Under the pieces are notes generated by a model that worked only from the letters and a program-made list of their open reading frames with translations, was not told the origin of the DNA and made no database searches. From Madurella fahalii (lineage: Eukaryota > Ascomycota > Sordariomycetes > Sordariales): a stretch of DNA of 64,000 bases. Shown here piece after piece: positions 1 through 11,476 of the stretch (positions are counted from its first letter, which is position 1; every line of letters begins with the position of its first letter). Made by a program: the position numbers and the translations under genes. The stretch is from contig CM056874.1 of assembly GCA_029876055.1 (NCBI GenBank), positions 7,564,001 to 7,628,000 of the forward strand, written 5' to 3'.

Positions 1-45
1 CGCAGTTGGAGACATAATCAGTGCGTGTTAAGTCCTTCTCGGCAG

Positions 46-1190
46 ATGCTCCTTGATCGACCAGGCTCAGCTTACACCGTCCCACCAACTAGGATTCAAC
101 TTCTACCCCGGCGGGCATCGAGTCGCACGCGCCGAGTTTGGGTATCCATGCATTCCGTATGAGAACGTCGGCGTCAACAAAGTTGGCTTTTACACCGGCA
201 TCATCGCACCGCAGGTTATTTCGAATCCGGTACGGCCTCAAGGGGATCTTTTTCCGGGGGGGGAGGGGAGCAACCTTAGCTGACAATGCCAACAGCCTCC
301 TCATTACGACGTCATGGTCAACGACACCGAGCCCATCTTCTTCTATTGCGCGGCGCCGGGATCCTGCATCGACTACCACATGATCGGCGTCATCAACCCC
401 AACTCGACGCACACGTTCCAAGCCCAGCTGGACGCCGCTAGGGAGGCGCCCTACCAGCTCGCTCCCGGCGAGCCCTTCCCGAGCGAGACGGCCAGCCCGA
501 GGCCATCCGACTCGGACGGCCAGCAACAGCAAGGCGGAGAAGGCGGAAACGGCGACGACGGCGGTCCGGTCCTCGGCGCGGGCGCCATAGCGGGCATTGC
601 CATCGGCGGCGCTGCCGTCATCATCCTTGCCGCCGTTATCATCTACCTATGCGGCCGCCGCGGCGGGTTCGACAAGGCGTACCGCAAGTCGGCGCAGGGG
701 CCGCTTGTCGGCGCCGGCGGCGCACTGCCGCCCGGTATCCTCGAGGCCAACTACGGCGCGAACGCCAAGAGCCCCGGGCAGGCGAGCATGTCGACGTTCG
801 CGGGCTACGACGGTCTCACGGGCTTCTACGGCCAGGGCGTGTCGCCGCACTCGTTGTCCCCCGGCCAGCAGCGGCCGCTTCATGTGTTTGGGCTTGCGGG
901 TCAGGGGGGTTATACTGACGTGCCGGGGCATCAGTAAGTCTTGCTTCCCTTTTATTTAACCATGGTCGTTGTTATGCTAGGTCGGTATCCGAATGCTCGC
1001 TTTCATTTTTCACTGACACCGAAACCGCAATAGCTCTCCTCAGGCTTCGCCTCCGCTAAATCAGTACACGCCGACTCCCCAGCCGCCACCGGTGGAGCTG
1101 CCTACTCAGGATGCGCCAGAGCCCACGGGGTCGCCGCCTCCGGGGTATGCCGCGCATAGGGATTCGTGGAGGCCGGGCTTGAAGCCGTAG
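46..1190 (+). CDS. Membrane-anchored cupredoxin-domain protein (5' partial)
   Basis: Probable exons are <46-229, 296-933 and 1034-1190; the first exon or exons lie left of the window. The encoded part opens with a cupredoxin-like domain (an FNFYPGGH strand, then VNDTEPIFFYC...GSC...HMIGVINP). This resembles fungal extracellular serine-rich/plastocyanin-like proteins. A Ser/Gly/Gln-rich stalk follows, then one membrane span (GAIAGIAIGGAAVIILAA...) ended by CGRRGG, and a Gly/Pro-rich cytoplasmic tail. Introns at 230-295 and 934-1033 have GT-AG ends and keep frame; the last exon ends in GLKP and TAG. The second ligand cluster reads GSC rather than the usual GxHC, so copper binding is uncertain. 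Inferred role: a cell-surface protein with a redox or adhesive ectodomain. The domain call is fairly firm; the biological function is unknown. Confidence 0.72.
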
Positions 1191-3794
1191 CGCGTTATTG
1201 GCTTTGCTTGGACTTGGATTTCACGGCTCACTATGCTACTGGTTCCTTGGCGCATACCTTGTCGATTATATGCAGTCTTAAAATGGGTTGCTGGTATAAA
1301 GAACTTTCTATATACATTCCTACGCGGAGGGTTAAAGTCGTGGCTAGCAAGGCACGGGATGGGGGACACGGCGTTCAGCGGGTGTTCAGCTTGCTTTCAT
1401 TTCCAGTTTAGGGCTTCGGGTTAGCACAGATACCTGAGTTAGCGAGGGCGGATGGGGATGCAGTGACAGCAAGTGACAGAAGCCATGACTACGGTAGTTT
1501 CCTTGCTCCCGGTCCAGCCTCGTTCAATTGGCCGCGCTTCCTTGCGTTAGCTAGCATACAGTCTAAGCCTTGCTGCATAGGGAGTGCCTGTGTACGGGAT
1601 GGATGTTGCCACCACCAGCAGAGCAGCTTCCAAGCTTGCTAATTATGGCCCTTGTGTCTTGACAACGTGGGCAACGAGATGGTCAATCCCACCGTTCAAC
1701 CGCGCCAAGTTCGCCCCTCCATTTCCTAAGATTAGCAGCATTCTCTCGTTTGGACGGACCGGACGTGCTCTGCCTCGCTTGTTCAGCATTGCCACGCAAT
1801 GATGGGTTGTGTGTTATATGTGTGTTATATTAATTGAATGCTTCTCGTCCGAGTTCAGTTGGGCGGTTTTGACGCCGACAGTGCCGCCGGCTCGCGGCGG
1901 GTTGATGTGCCGTGGTGCAAGCTCCCCCCATCGATTGGTTTCCTGGTTTGTGACCCTACGGAGTCCCGTGGTGTGATTTGGATGGTGGCTGCTTTGCAAG
2001 TTTTGGGCCTTCAATTTACCCAGCAACCGCCTCCCTAACTGGGTCGGTCTGGTGCGCTGTGGGTGTAGGGCCACGAGATGGACGAGCTTACCACTGATGC
2101 ATTGGTAAGGCGTGTGGCGCTCAAGTCCGGCCCCAGGTTTCTGCTTGGCAGACCTGTTTTAGCAGTTCGGAAACATTCCTCGGAAACATGATTGGCCGTG
2201 TATGAGGGCTGACCGAGTCGGACCAGGGCTAAACCTTGAACTGTATTGTTTCTATAAAGGAATCGGCGTCCCGCCCGGCGCCATGAATTCCATGGATTTG
2301 ATTGGCAGGTCTTGGCAAGCTCTCTACGGGAAAGTATTTGCGTGTGTAAGGCATTACCTTTTGGATGCTGTTTACTTTGGGCCTCGGGGTTCGCGCCGCA
2401 TGACTAGAACCCTAACCCCGGTTTTACCATGACAACAGTAAGAGAGGGCCAATCGGGGCCCCAAGCCTGGTTTAGGACAAAGTGTAAGGGGCTGCGCATC
2501 GGCGAGGTCGGGAATCTCGTGGCCACATGGCCGCCCGTTTCTTTATGTTCCGTCCGTCGTCCAGGGCTTGGCCCAAGGTGGCACCTCAAAGGAGAGCCAC
2601 GGTCGATTCGGACCGTATGGACGGCGGCCCCGGCACACAAAAGACGGGATGGAAAGTAGGCGGAAGGTTCGTAGGAGTGCGCGGCGGCATGTTCTGAGAT
2701 CGCTGCCCGGGGTGGACAAGAGAGCGGCTGCTCTGAGACCATGGCAAGCCACAGAGGCCAAATCCACTCTTTTTCCTTTTCAGATTTCGAATAGCTCGAA
2801 AACGTGCCGCTCATCTCTGGGCGACGCTGAGTGGATCGGCGGGCTTTTGACTAAGAGAGTTCAGAAGAATTCACAGGCCCGAAACCGAAAAGGCCGGACC
2901 TCCTCGAGAATGGACACCGTGAAACGCGGAGCTGAGTGGGTCGGACCACGAGTGTGTTTCTCGGCCGGAAGTTTCGAGGACCCGCAGAGGCCGTGTTTGG
3001 CCAGATCGACTCCGGAGATCCTGAACGACAGGCATCAAGGTTCCATGCGTCCAACCTTGAGTTACCCAAAAGGCGAATTGGTGTCCATGTCTAAAAGCGC
3101 TGGTAGAAGAGACGACATAAGCTCTTTACTCAAACGCTGTTGACTGGATCAGGTGGAGCGCGGAACGTGATATCCGTGGTCGCTTTGTGACAAAGTCAGC
3201 GTAGCGGACAGATCTGGCCGGCTCTTTCATGCCGGAGCTGGCCGCTGGCGAGGTTTGCGTTTGGGTTCGGCTGCCCGTCGCCGAGGGTCCTGATTCCGAG
3301 ACCCACGTCTGTGACGGGAAGTAGCTCTGCTAAGAAGTACGTCATTTTGGACCTTGGCACCAGCTAAAGCCTAGGTACCATGCAACGTGATGTACTGCCC
3401 CACAACGGCCTCGACGATCCTCTGCTTCCGGTTAAGGACACAGTTGTAGATATAGCGTCGGAGCTCAGGGAACTTCAAATTCTCATGCAACGCCTTCCTT
3501 CTCCCACTCCAGCTTGCAACTCCACGAGCTGGTCATCTTGGTGCTTATCCAGCCTGCCGCGCTTGCCTGGCTGTCTTGCCCCGTGCTTTTTTGTTTCTCT
3601 CCGCTTTTCAACCTGCCAGGTTTCCCGGCGTTTCCGCTCAGAACTTACTTGCCTCCCGTCAACCCCTCGATCCCCTTTCCCGCGACCCTTCGCCATTTCC
3701 CACCGCCCGCCACCAGCTCCGTTCCGCCAGCCGGACTGCCATCATTGCATTTACCTCTATCGACTCCGCGGATTTCACGCTACCAGCCCGACCA
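1191..3794. other. Intergenic, 2.6 kb, no gene recognised
   Basis: Open frames here are short, shifted and unlike any family I know, and I could not build a spliced gene. The last 220 bases (from about 3570) are strongly pyrimidine-rich and read as the leader and promoter of the Erv29-like gene that follows. Positions 1814-1832 hold a short repeat of a GTGTTATAT-type motif. Confidence 0.5.
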
Positions 3795-4917
3795 ATGGCG
3801 CAAATGCGAGGACAGGGTAGCTACGGCATCGCCCAGCCGACCCCATTTGGGGGAGGAGTGAGCGACGCCAAGGCGGACCAAAGTCCCCTCGACGCAATCC
3901 GGCAGCAGACGAGTAAGATCGAGGACCTGCTGGACACATTGAGCGAACCGATCAAGCCGTGCGTAATGTCCCAATTGATACGCTGGGGGGACATTCTGCT
4001 GACATGGGCGTCTCCTTTGGTAGTTTCCTCCCCGCCGTGGGCCGCTTCTTGATCGTCGTGACGTTTCTCGAGGACGTGCTCAGAATAATAACACAATGGA
4101 GCGACCAGCTTCTCTACCTGCACGAGTACCGTCATAGTACGTTTCTCGTTTCCTTTTCCCCCCCGTTCCCGGACAATACACCCCCAGCGAAGCGAGTCCG
4201 AGTACAAAGCTAACAGACAACAACGCTCAGTCCCCTCTGGCCTAACGCACCTCTTCCTCATCGCCAACGTGATCACGATGGCCATATGCTCGACGCTCGT
4301 TATCATCCGAAAGCACTCCGAATACGCCGTGTGCGGCCTGATGGGCGTTGTCGTGACGCAGGCGCTCGGCTACGGCCTTATCTTCGATCTCAACTTCTTC
4401 CTGCGCAACCTCTCGGTCATGGGCGGCCTCATCATGGTGCTGTCGGACAGCTGGGTGCGCAAGACCAAGGCGTTTGCCGGCCTGCCCCAGCTCGAGGAGA
4501 AGGACCGCAAGATGTACTTCCAGCTGGCCGGCCGCGTGCTGCTCATCTTTCTGTTTGTCGGCTTCGTGTTTAGCGGCCAGTGGTCCATCTGGCGCGTAGC
4601 CGTGTCGCTGATCGGCCTCGTGGCCTGCGTCATGGTCGTAGTCGGGTTCAAGGCCAAGTTCAGCGCGACGCTGCTGGTGCTGATTCTGAGCATTTTCAAT
4701 GTGCTGGTGAACAACTTCTGGACTGTGAGTTGTTATGTTCTGAGAGGCATAAGCGCGTTGGCTAACGATATTGTTGCAGCTCCACGAGCACCACCCTCAC
4801 AAGGACTTTGCCAAGTACGATTTCTTTCAGATTCTCTCGATTGTGGGCGGTCTCCTGCTACTGGTCAACAGCGGCCCGGGCCAGTTCAGCATCGACGAGA
4901 AGAAGAAGGTCTACTAA
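3795..4917 (+). CDS. ERV29: Erv29/SURF4-family ER cargo receptor
   Basis: Exons 3795-3958, 4024-4136, 4231-4724 and 4780-4917 encode 302 aa, the normal size of yeast Erv29 and animal SURF4. The family packages soluble secretory cargo into COPII vesicles at the ER. Visible features are an N-terminal cytosolic segment, the LPAVGRFLIVVTFLEDVLRI block, and repeated hydrophobic spans through the exon 3 product (for example LIANVITMAICSTLVII and LSIFNVLVNNFW). A conserved HEHHPHKDFAKYDFFQ stretch precedes the end. The C-terminus is KKKVY, a KKxx dilysine ER-retrieval signal that fits an ER-Golgi cycling receptor. All three introns are GT-AG with frame kept. The start at 3795 follows a long CT-rich leader and matches family length. 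Confidence 0.93.
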
Positions 4918-5710
4918 GCCATGCCATGCTGCTCGATTTATCAACGAGTCCGGGATTATGACATTGGGAAATATCAATACGACAAACGACACGCGGACCG
5001 AGCCGGTAGTGCATCTCCGGCTTTGACTTTGGACGCGGGTTGCCAAAAAGGAGCTCTCTCGGGGGACGGTGGAAGAGGGGATGTTGGGCTTGGCTATCGT
5101 TTCACAGCAGAGTCCGGGATTCGGTGTAGAAAAGCCAGAAGGGTTAGGAGCGCGAAGTCCAGGGTCATGGAGTATAACTGGAGTTCTTGTTTGTTTCCAT
5201 GGTGTTTGTTGGTTTAGCATATTGTGCTACTTTCTTTGGGGCATCCTATGAGAATCACACAACATGGGTCTCTTTGTCCTGTTGTTTGTTTCACCCTGCG
5301 TTCCTAGAATACAGTATGTGTGCGCGCGCGCCCTATGTAAACGAGGGAGAACTAACAAACCTTTACCTTCTCCCCTTTGGTTTCTGCCCTCGTGATGGGC
5401 GATAGTAAGATGGACCATGAGCTGCGTGGTCGATATACACTTCCTCCGGCGCCAGATCCTCCCCCCATTTCCATCCCCACAAATGCGACCTCACCCTGCT
5501 AGAGATCCACCCTACGTAAGCCTCCAACCTTAAGATCCGTCCTCAGTTGATTAATATCGCGAAGCGGGCTGATCCTGCTGTTAGCCGGCGAGGGCTGGAG
5601 GCATGGCGCAGGATTCTTTTTGGCTGGAGGAGGGGCTCCCAGTTGACTTGGGCGGTGTAACCTTGAGCCCCGACCCTCAGTGGATGTTGTTCGCGGATCT
5701 AGAAGACCAG
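4918..5710. other. Intergenic between convergent genes
   Basis: This 793-base stretch lies between the 3' ends of the Erv29-like gene (+) and the Zn2Cys6 gene (-). It contains a short alternating run of CG and TG dinucleotides near 5321-5333. I see no gene here; an open frame starting at 5603 is the antisense of the regulator. Confidence 0.5.
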
Positions 5711-7100
5711 CTAAGGAATGATCAAGTTATCCATCGATCTCTTCGCTATATCGATAATCCTCATGCACGTAGGCTTGTCGCCCTGCGCCGAGAGTGGGAC
5801 GTACTCGTGCGAGGGCTTCTCCATGGCGCCCGACGCGACCAGGTCATCGAGCATCTGATGGCGCCGCCGCGAGCGCTCCTCCATCATCTTGATGATGTCC
5901 TTGAGCCCCGGCTGCCGCGCCTCGTTGCAGTCGACGCCCGGCGTCAGCTCGTTGACGCCGTACACGTCCATCTTGAGCAGCGCACGCACCGTCAGCCGCC
6001 AGAGGAGCGGCTCGAGCTCGGCGCCCTCGAGCCACTTGGACGAGCCGCACTTGACCACGTCCTGCGCGGCCATCCAGCCCCAGAGCCCACCGTAGCCGCG
6101 GAGGGTGAAGGGGATCTTGCGCCGCTCCGCGTCGGCGGCGGCGGCTTCGGCGTCGACCATGGCCAGGATGCGCGTGTACGCATTGGAGAGCGACGGGAGG
6201 AGCGCGCCGAGCATGAGCATGCTTTGGAGGGAGCTCAGGCGGGTCGGTTCCTTGCAGGCTGCCTCCAGCGGCGGGTCGCCGCATGCTGGGCAGAGAATGG
6301 CGTCGTGCGCCGCCTTGGCCGCGGTGCGTGCGACGTTCATTGCCGGGGCGACCTCCTTCGGGAGGGTCTGGAGCGAGTCGAGGGCAAGGTAGAGCGCTGC
6401 AAGGCAGCCACACGTCCGGGTATTGTCGTGCTCTGGGGGCGAGGGTTGGGTGCTTGGCGAGCTTGAGGACGGCGGCGAGAGGCTGGGCAAGGTCTCTGGG
6501 ATCTCAGCCGACATGATCTGAGCGACGTCTTCCGGAGTGATCTCGGGTGCCTGTGATGGCGTGGACGTAAATGGAGGCGGGTCGAAGTTGATGTCATTGA
6601 GGTGATTGCTCACGGCCCAGAAGGCCCTGGGGCCACCAGCTGCATGCTGTGGCGGTTTGGGATAGGTGCCGGCCATGGCTTGTTCTGGCAAGGTTGGGAA
6701 TTCAGAGTCCGAATTAATCAGGTTGAGGAAGTTCAGGTCCGAGTTGTTCATGTCGAGGAAGGAAAAGTCGAGGTCCATGCCGATGGTGCTGTCGAACTCG
6801 AATTCGGGGACGACAGCGGCGGAGGGGGTTATCGTCGGGACCTCATTTGGAGTAGATACTTCAGCAGGCGACTCGGCTTCAGCACGGCGATGCTTCCTCG
6901 GTCTGCCCATGCACTTCTGCGGAGAATAGACGCATTTGATTCCCTCGCGCTTGCAGCGCGCGCACCCGTCAATTTCTTTGGAGCAGGCGAGCTTTCGACC
7001 TCCTAATCATGCGTCAGTGTCGGATGACAGCGACACAATCGGGCGGGTCTGGGGGCGACCTACGGCATTCGTCGCAAGCCCGGCGCTTGGGCTGTTCCAT
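5711..7100 (-). CDS. Zn2Cys6 transcription factor with AflR-like architecture
   Basis: Exon 1 is 7100-7064 and exon 2 is 7002-5711, giving 442 aa. The 61-nt intron sits inside the zinc cluster, just after the second cysteine. Splicing restores the C-x2-C-x6-C-x6-C-x2-C-x6-C pattern (C9, C12, C19, C26, C29, C36), followed by VYSPQKCMGRPRKHR, a basic linker. This is the fungal binuclear zinc cluster. The middle (about 45-170) is acidic, Ser/Pro-rich and low complexity, probably activating. The rest contains CGCLAALYLALDSLQTLPKEV and a Cys pair (CPACG), a helical region like that of AflR-type regulators. I infer a nuclear, sequence-specific regulator; its targets cannot be read here, and there is no biosynthetic cluster beside it. 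It is divergent from ERB1 across about 890 bases. Confidence 0.85.
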
Positions 7101-7993
7101 GGCTTTTTTATCTCTTTTGTCCATTGCTTACTAGCGGTGGGGTTGAGAGACGAGTTTCGGAGCGGAAGACGGGGAGGATGAGGGGAACAAGTTGGACTTG
7201 GGGTGTTTGCGGGCTTTGGCGTGTTGATGGGTGGACTCTTGGTGTTGGCTCGGACAATAATGACAACTTTTAAGATGACCGAGTCTGGCGAGACCTCGCA
7301 CCCTCGTCGGAAGCAGCTCCAGGCACCCCACGCTGCATAATACTGTACACACCGTCTACCGTTACTCTTTAACGTGCCGCGCAATCCCCCACCTACACTC
7401 CTTTTGCAACCACTTTTAGCAACCATCAACAGCCAGCTGTCCTAAATAACCCAACGGGAATGCCAGTGTTGCCGTTGACGAGTTGATTGTTCAATTTGAG
7501 GAAGAATTAATGTTAGGCGGCGTGGCTGTGAACCCGTCCTTTGCTCTTTACGAGTGCCCCTCGTCCGAGCCACTTTCGCGGTCGCTATCGGTTCCGAGTC
7601 ACCGTCCGTCAAGGTACTCACCTTGAGCAAGAAAACTGCAGCAGTCGGCTCGTGCGTCGGCGTTCAATGTGGGGACAGTATCGCAATGGCACGGGATACA
7701 ACCACACAAACATTAACCTTTAAGCCGTATTATTAATCGAGGTGGACATTTATAATCATGTACATTGGTAGTACGTGCAATGGTTGGCCTATGCAGATTT
7801 AGATCGATTTCATGATGCCCGAAACGATTAGCGTGCAAAGCGATTGATTTTCGCCTCTCTTCTGGGCAGGCGGTGAGATAGAGCTCCCCGCCAAAAAGTG
7901 ATAAAACTGGCAGAAAAGTCTCGCGTTGAGCAAGGAATTTTTGGATGGCGCTGCTGGATCCAGTCCTGTCAAAAAACCAAGCCAACCAGCACA
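7101..7993. other. Shared divergent promoter region (regulator / ERB1)
   Basis: This 893-base region lies between the start codons of the Zn2Cys6 gene (-) and ERB1 (+), so it should hold both promoters. I did not find a convincing TATA box or a palindromic CGG site. No coding region is visible. Confidence 0.5.
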
Positions 7994-10813
7994 ATGGGCT
8001 CAACATTGACGGAGAAGAAGCGCAAGTTGAGGGCGCCGGATTCCGAGTCCGACGACGAGCTCGCCAATGGCTTGTTCGACGGTGTTTTGTCACAGAGCGA
8101 AGACGAAGAAGACTACATCCCCTCGGATGATGGAGACGAGGACGAGAATGCTGACGAGAGCGGAAGCGAGGGCACCGATGGCACCGATGGCAGCGAGGAC
8201 GATGACGAGGAAGAAGATGATGCAATTCTAAGCGACGATATCCCTTCAGACAATGATGGCGAAGAGAAACCTGAGATTGTGGAACCCGGCGTCGACCCGA
8301 AGCGGAAAGAGGCTGAGGACGACGAGAAAAACTACAGAATCGAAACAGACGCCAACGGCGGCGTTCGATATGTCTACGAGTGTGTTTACCTACCAGGGAA
8401 GATGGTCCTGAGACCCAACAATGACTAAGCTGACCCCGTCTTGACAGTGAGATTGACCCCATCTATGATTCCGACGACACAGACGCCCAGGCCCCGGTCA
8501 ACACGATAGGCAACATTCCCCTGAGCTTTTATGACAGGTCGGTGTTGTCAGCAACAGAGAGACGGAGTTTCCATGCTAAATTCTTGCCTCCCCAGCTACC
8601 CCCACATTGGCTACGACATCAATGGCAAGAAGATTATGCGGCCCGCGACGGGCGATGCTCTGCAGAGCCTCCTTGACAGCATTGAGGTACCAAAGGGGTG
8701 GACGGGTCTGACGGATGTGAACACTGGCAACCCGCTGAATCTCACGTACGTTGCCCCTGAGCCCGAGACACGCTCGATGAGCCCTAACCGAAATCCAGAC
8801 AAGAGGAGCTAGACCTCGTTCGCCGGGTCCAGATGGGGCTTATGCCTGATGACCTCCACGACCCGTACCCGGATACCGTGGAGTACTTCACGTCCACCGA
8901 GGAGAAGATGCGTAAGGATAATACTGACCTCACCTTTTGGGTTCACGGTAACTGACGTCAAGTAGCTCTCAGCAGTGCCCCTGAACCCAAGCGACGCTTT
9001 CTTCCTTCCAAGAACGAAGCCAAGCAGGTTATGAAACTAGTCCGCGCTATTCGGGAAGGCAGAATCTTGCCGTACAAGCCCCCTGAGGAACGCGAGAGGG
9101 AAGAGGAAGAGAAGGAAGAGGTGCACTTCGACCTATGGCAGAATGAGGAGCCGCAGGCGACGAATCCGATGCATATCCCGGCCCCTAAGCTCCCGCCCCC
9201 AGGCTACGACATGAGTTACAATCCCCCGGAAGAGTATTTACCGTATGTAGACTTCAAGCTACACCGTAATGACGACAGAGCGATTGACCGTCAGCTTAGG
9301 ACCAAGGAGGAGCGAGAGGCGTGGGAGAACGCAGACCCAGAAGACCGAGAAAAGGAATATCTCCCCCAAAAATATACTGCGCTGAGGAAAGTCCCTGCTT
9401 GGGGCAACCTGGTCAAGGAAAGGTTCGAACGATGCATGGTACGTGAACGGAGCGCCCTGGTGTAATCTCTGCAGAACTGACGCTGGCTCAATAGGACTTG
9501 TATCTTGCTCCTCGTGTGCGCAAGAACAGGCTCAACATCGACCCCAATTCGCTACTCCCCAAGCTGCCTTCTCCATCTGAGCTCAAGCCCTTCCCCACTG
9601 TTGTCCAGACACTCTTCCGCGGTCATGAGGGTAGAGTAAGAAGCGTGGCTATTGACCCGGTAAGTACCGCCTTCAGCTCTCATAAGCTGAATTTTTGCAA
9701 AGCCAGGTTTGCTGACTCTGTTGCTTTAGACTGGCATCGCGCTGGCAACGGGCGGTGACGATGGTACCGTGCGCGTCTGGGAACTCTTAACCGGCCGGCA
9801 AGTGTGGTCCGTCAAGCTGAGCAGCGACGAGCCCGTCAACACTGTTCGTTGGAGGCCAACCAAGGACTCCTTTATCCTGGCTGCTGCAGCGGGGGAAGAC
9901 ATCTTCCTCATGGTTCCTACACATGCCAGCGTAACTCCAGCTCTCGACCAGGCAAGCCGGGACATTCTAGCGGCGGGCTTCGGGCATGCTACCAACGGAC
10001 AACAGCAAACTCTTCAGACCGGCAAGGAACCGCCGGCGAAATGGGCTCGGCCAGGCACGAAGCTTGAAGACGAAGGCGTCTTAGTCAGGATCACCGTAAG
10101 AACAACGGTAAAGGTCATTAACTGGCACAGGAGGGGCGACCACTTTGCCACGGTGTCGCCGACCGGCCAGCGGAGCTCCGTGGCCATCCACACTCTCTCA
10201 AAACACCTCACTCAAATACCCTTCCGGAAACTCTCGGGGCTTGCCCAGACGGCTGCTTTCCACCCACTGAAGCCGCTTTTCTTCGTGGCTACACAACGCA
10301 CGATTCGGTGCTATGATCTGCAGAAGCTAGAATTGGTCAAGATTGTCCAACCTGGCGCCAAGTGGTACGTCCCCTCAAACCCCCACTTGCTCCCGGCGAA
10401 TAGGCGCATGCGTTCTGTTGCTGACTGCGTATAGGATTTCGTCGTTTGATATCCATCCCGGCGGCGATAACCTGATCGTCGGTAGCTACGACAAGCGTCT
10501 CCTCTGGCATGACCTCGACCTGTCCAACAGGCCGTATAAGACGATGAGGTTCCACAGCGAGGCGATCCGCATGGTCCGGTATCACAGGGGCGGACTTCCG
10601 CTTTTCGCCGACGCGAGTGACGACGGTACGCTGCAGATCTTCCACGGCAAGGTTCCGAACGACCAGTTAGAGAACCCGACCATCGTCCCCGTGAAGATGC
10701 TCAAGGGACACAAGGTTGTCAACAAGCTCGGCGTGTTGGATCTCGACTGGCACCCGCGGGAGCCGTGGTGTGTCAGCGCCGGGGCTGACGGGACCGCCCG
10801 GCTGTGGATGTAA
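7994..10813 (+). CDS. ERB1: Ribosome biogenesis protein Erb1 (BOP1 homologue)
   Basis: Eight exons: 7994-8379, 8448-8537, 8596-8745, 8799-8911, 8966-9438, 9495-9659, 9730-10364, 10435-10813; 796 aa, family length. Erb1 is part of the Nop7-Erb1-Ytm1 complex in the nucleolus and is needed for 27S pre-rRNA processing and 60S assembly. Residues 1-110 are an acidic, low-complexity leader. The BOP1 N-terminal domain follows (YDSYPHIGYDINGKKI, RFLPSKNEAKQVMKLVRAIR, FDLWQNEE), then a C-terminal WD40 propeller with blades ending in VRVW, LLWHDL and the final ARLWM. Introns are 49-70 nt, GT-AG, and keep frame. The start is the first ATG giving MGSTLTEKKRK. Function rests on strong family resemblance. 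Confidence 0.95.
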
Positions 10814-11476
10814 TGGACGGGGGGGGGAGGACTAGGATTGGTGCTCAGACCCAGTCATGGAGACAGGGTGGTGTGTACGTAAGTGATATCCGTCGAGGAG
10901 TCTGCGGGCATCTCGAAACGAGCCCTCAGGGATCAATACCATATATGTTTTCTGTTATTGGGTAGGAATAGCACTTTGTGTTGTGATTTCCCGGGCCCAG
11001 GCCGTTATTGCAATGACTCCAAATCTTTCCACCAATATAATGTCTCCAGTGAGCGGGGGAGACCTTTTGATGCCACAATGCGTTGGGCTGCAAAATCTAA
11101 GGCACAAATGGGGAGAATATTTGGGATCCTGCATCATATCCGCGTAACTTCGCCGCATCCGGACCTCTCCTTACACCAGCAGATTGCCTCACCGCTTAGC
11201 ATGGCTGCAGACATCCGAGACGGAATAATTTAGGTTCCCGCCGCATCCCTTGCTTATTAGAATTGCCCTAGCGTACATTATTCCTATCTCCTATCTTATT
11301 CTCCTATCACCCTTTTCTTTCTTTTTTCTCTTTCTTATAAATAAGTCCCCTCCCCCCTCCCCCTGTCCTAGTTTACAAACCACGCCAGCCCTAATCTGAG
11401 TAAATAAGCCCGGCGTCTCTCAGTCTCCCCACCCTATCCCTCACGCTCCACCCAAAACCCCAAAAACAAAGCCCAC
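10814..11476. other. Intergenic between convergent ERB1 and SGNH genes
   Basis: This 663-base stretch is a likely 3' UTR/terminator zone. A CT/T-rich run occurs at about 11280-11340 and a C-rich run at 11345-11365. There is no credible gene. Confidence 0.5.

Noticed and set aside
2568..3143. 191-codon open frame
   Set aside because: Basic, low-complexity translation with no domain and no splice partner; not supported as a gene.
3380..3820. 146-codon frame before the Erv29-like gene
   Set aside because: It is the CT-rich leader read in another frame; the Pro/Ser/Arg composition reflects pyrimidine richness.
5603..6466. 287-codon open frame on the plus strand
   Set aside because: Antisense of the Zn2Cys6 regulator, whose spliced zinc cluster is convincing.
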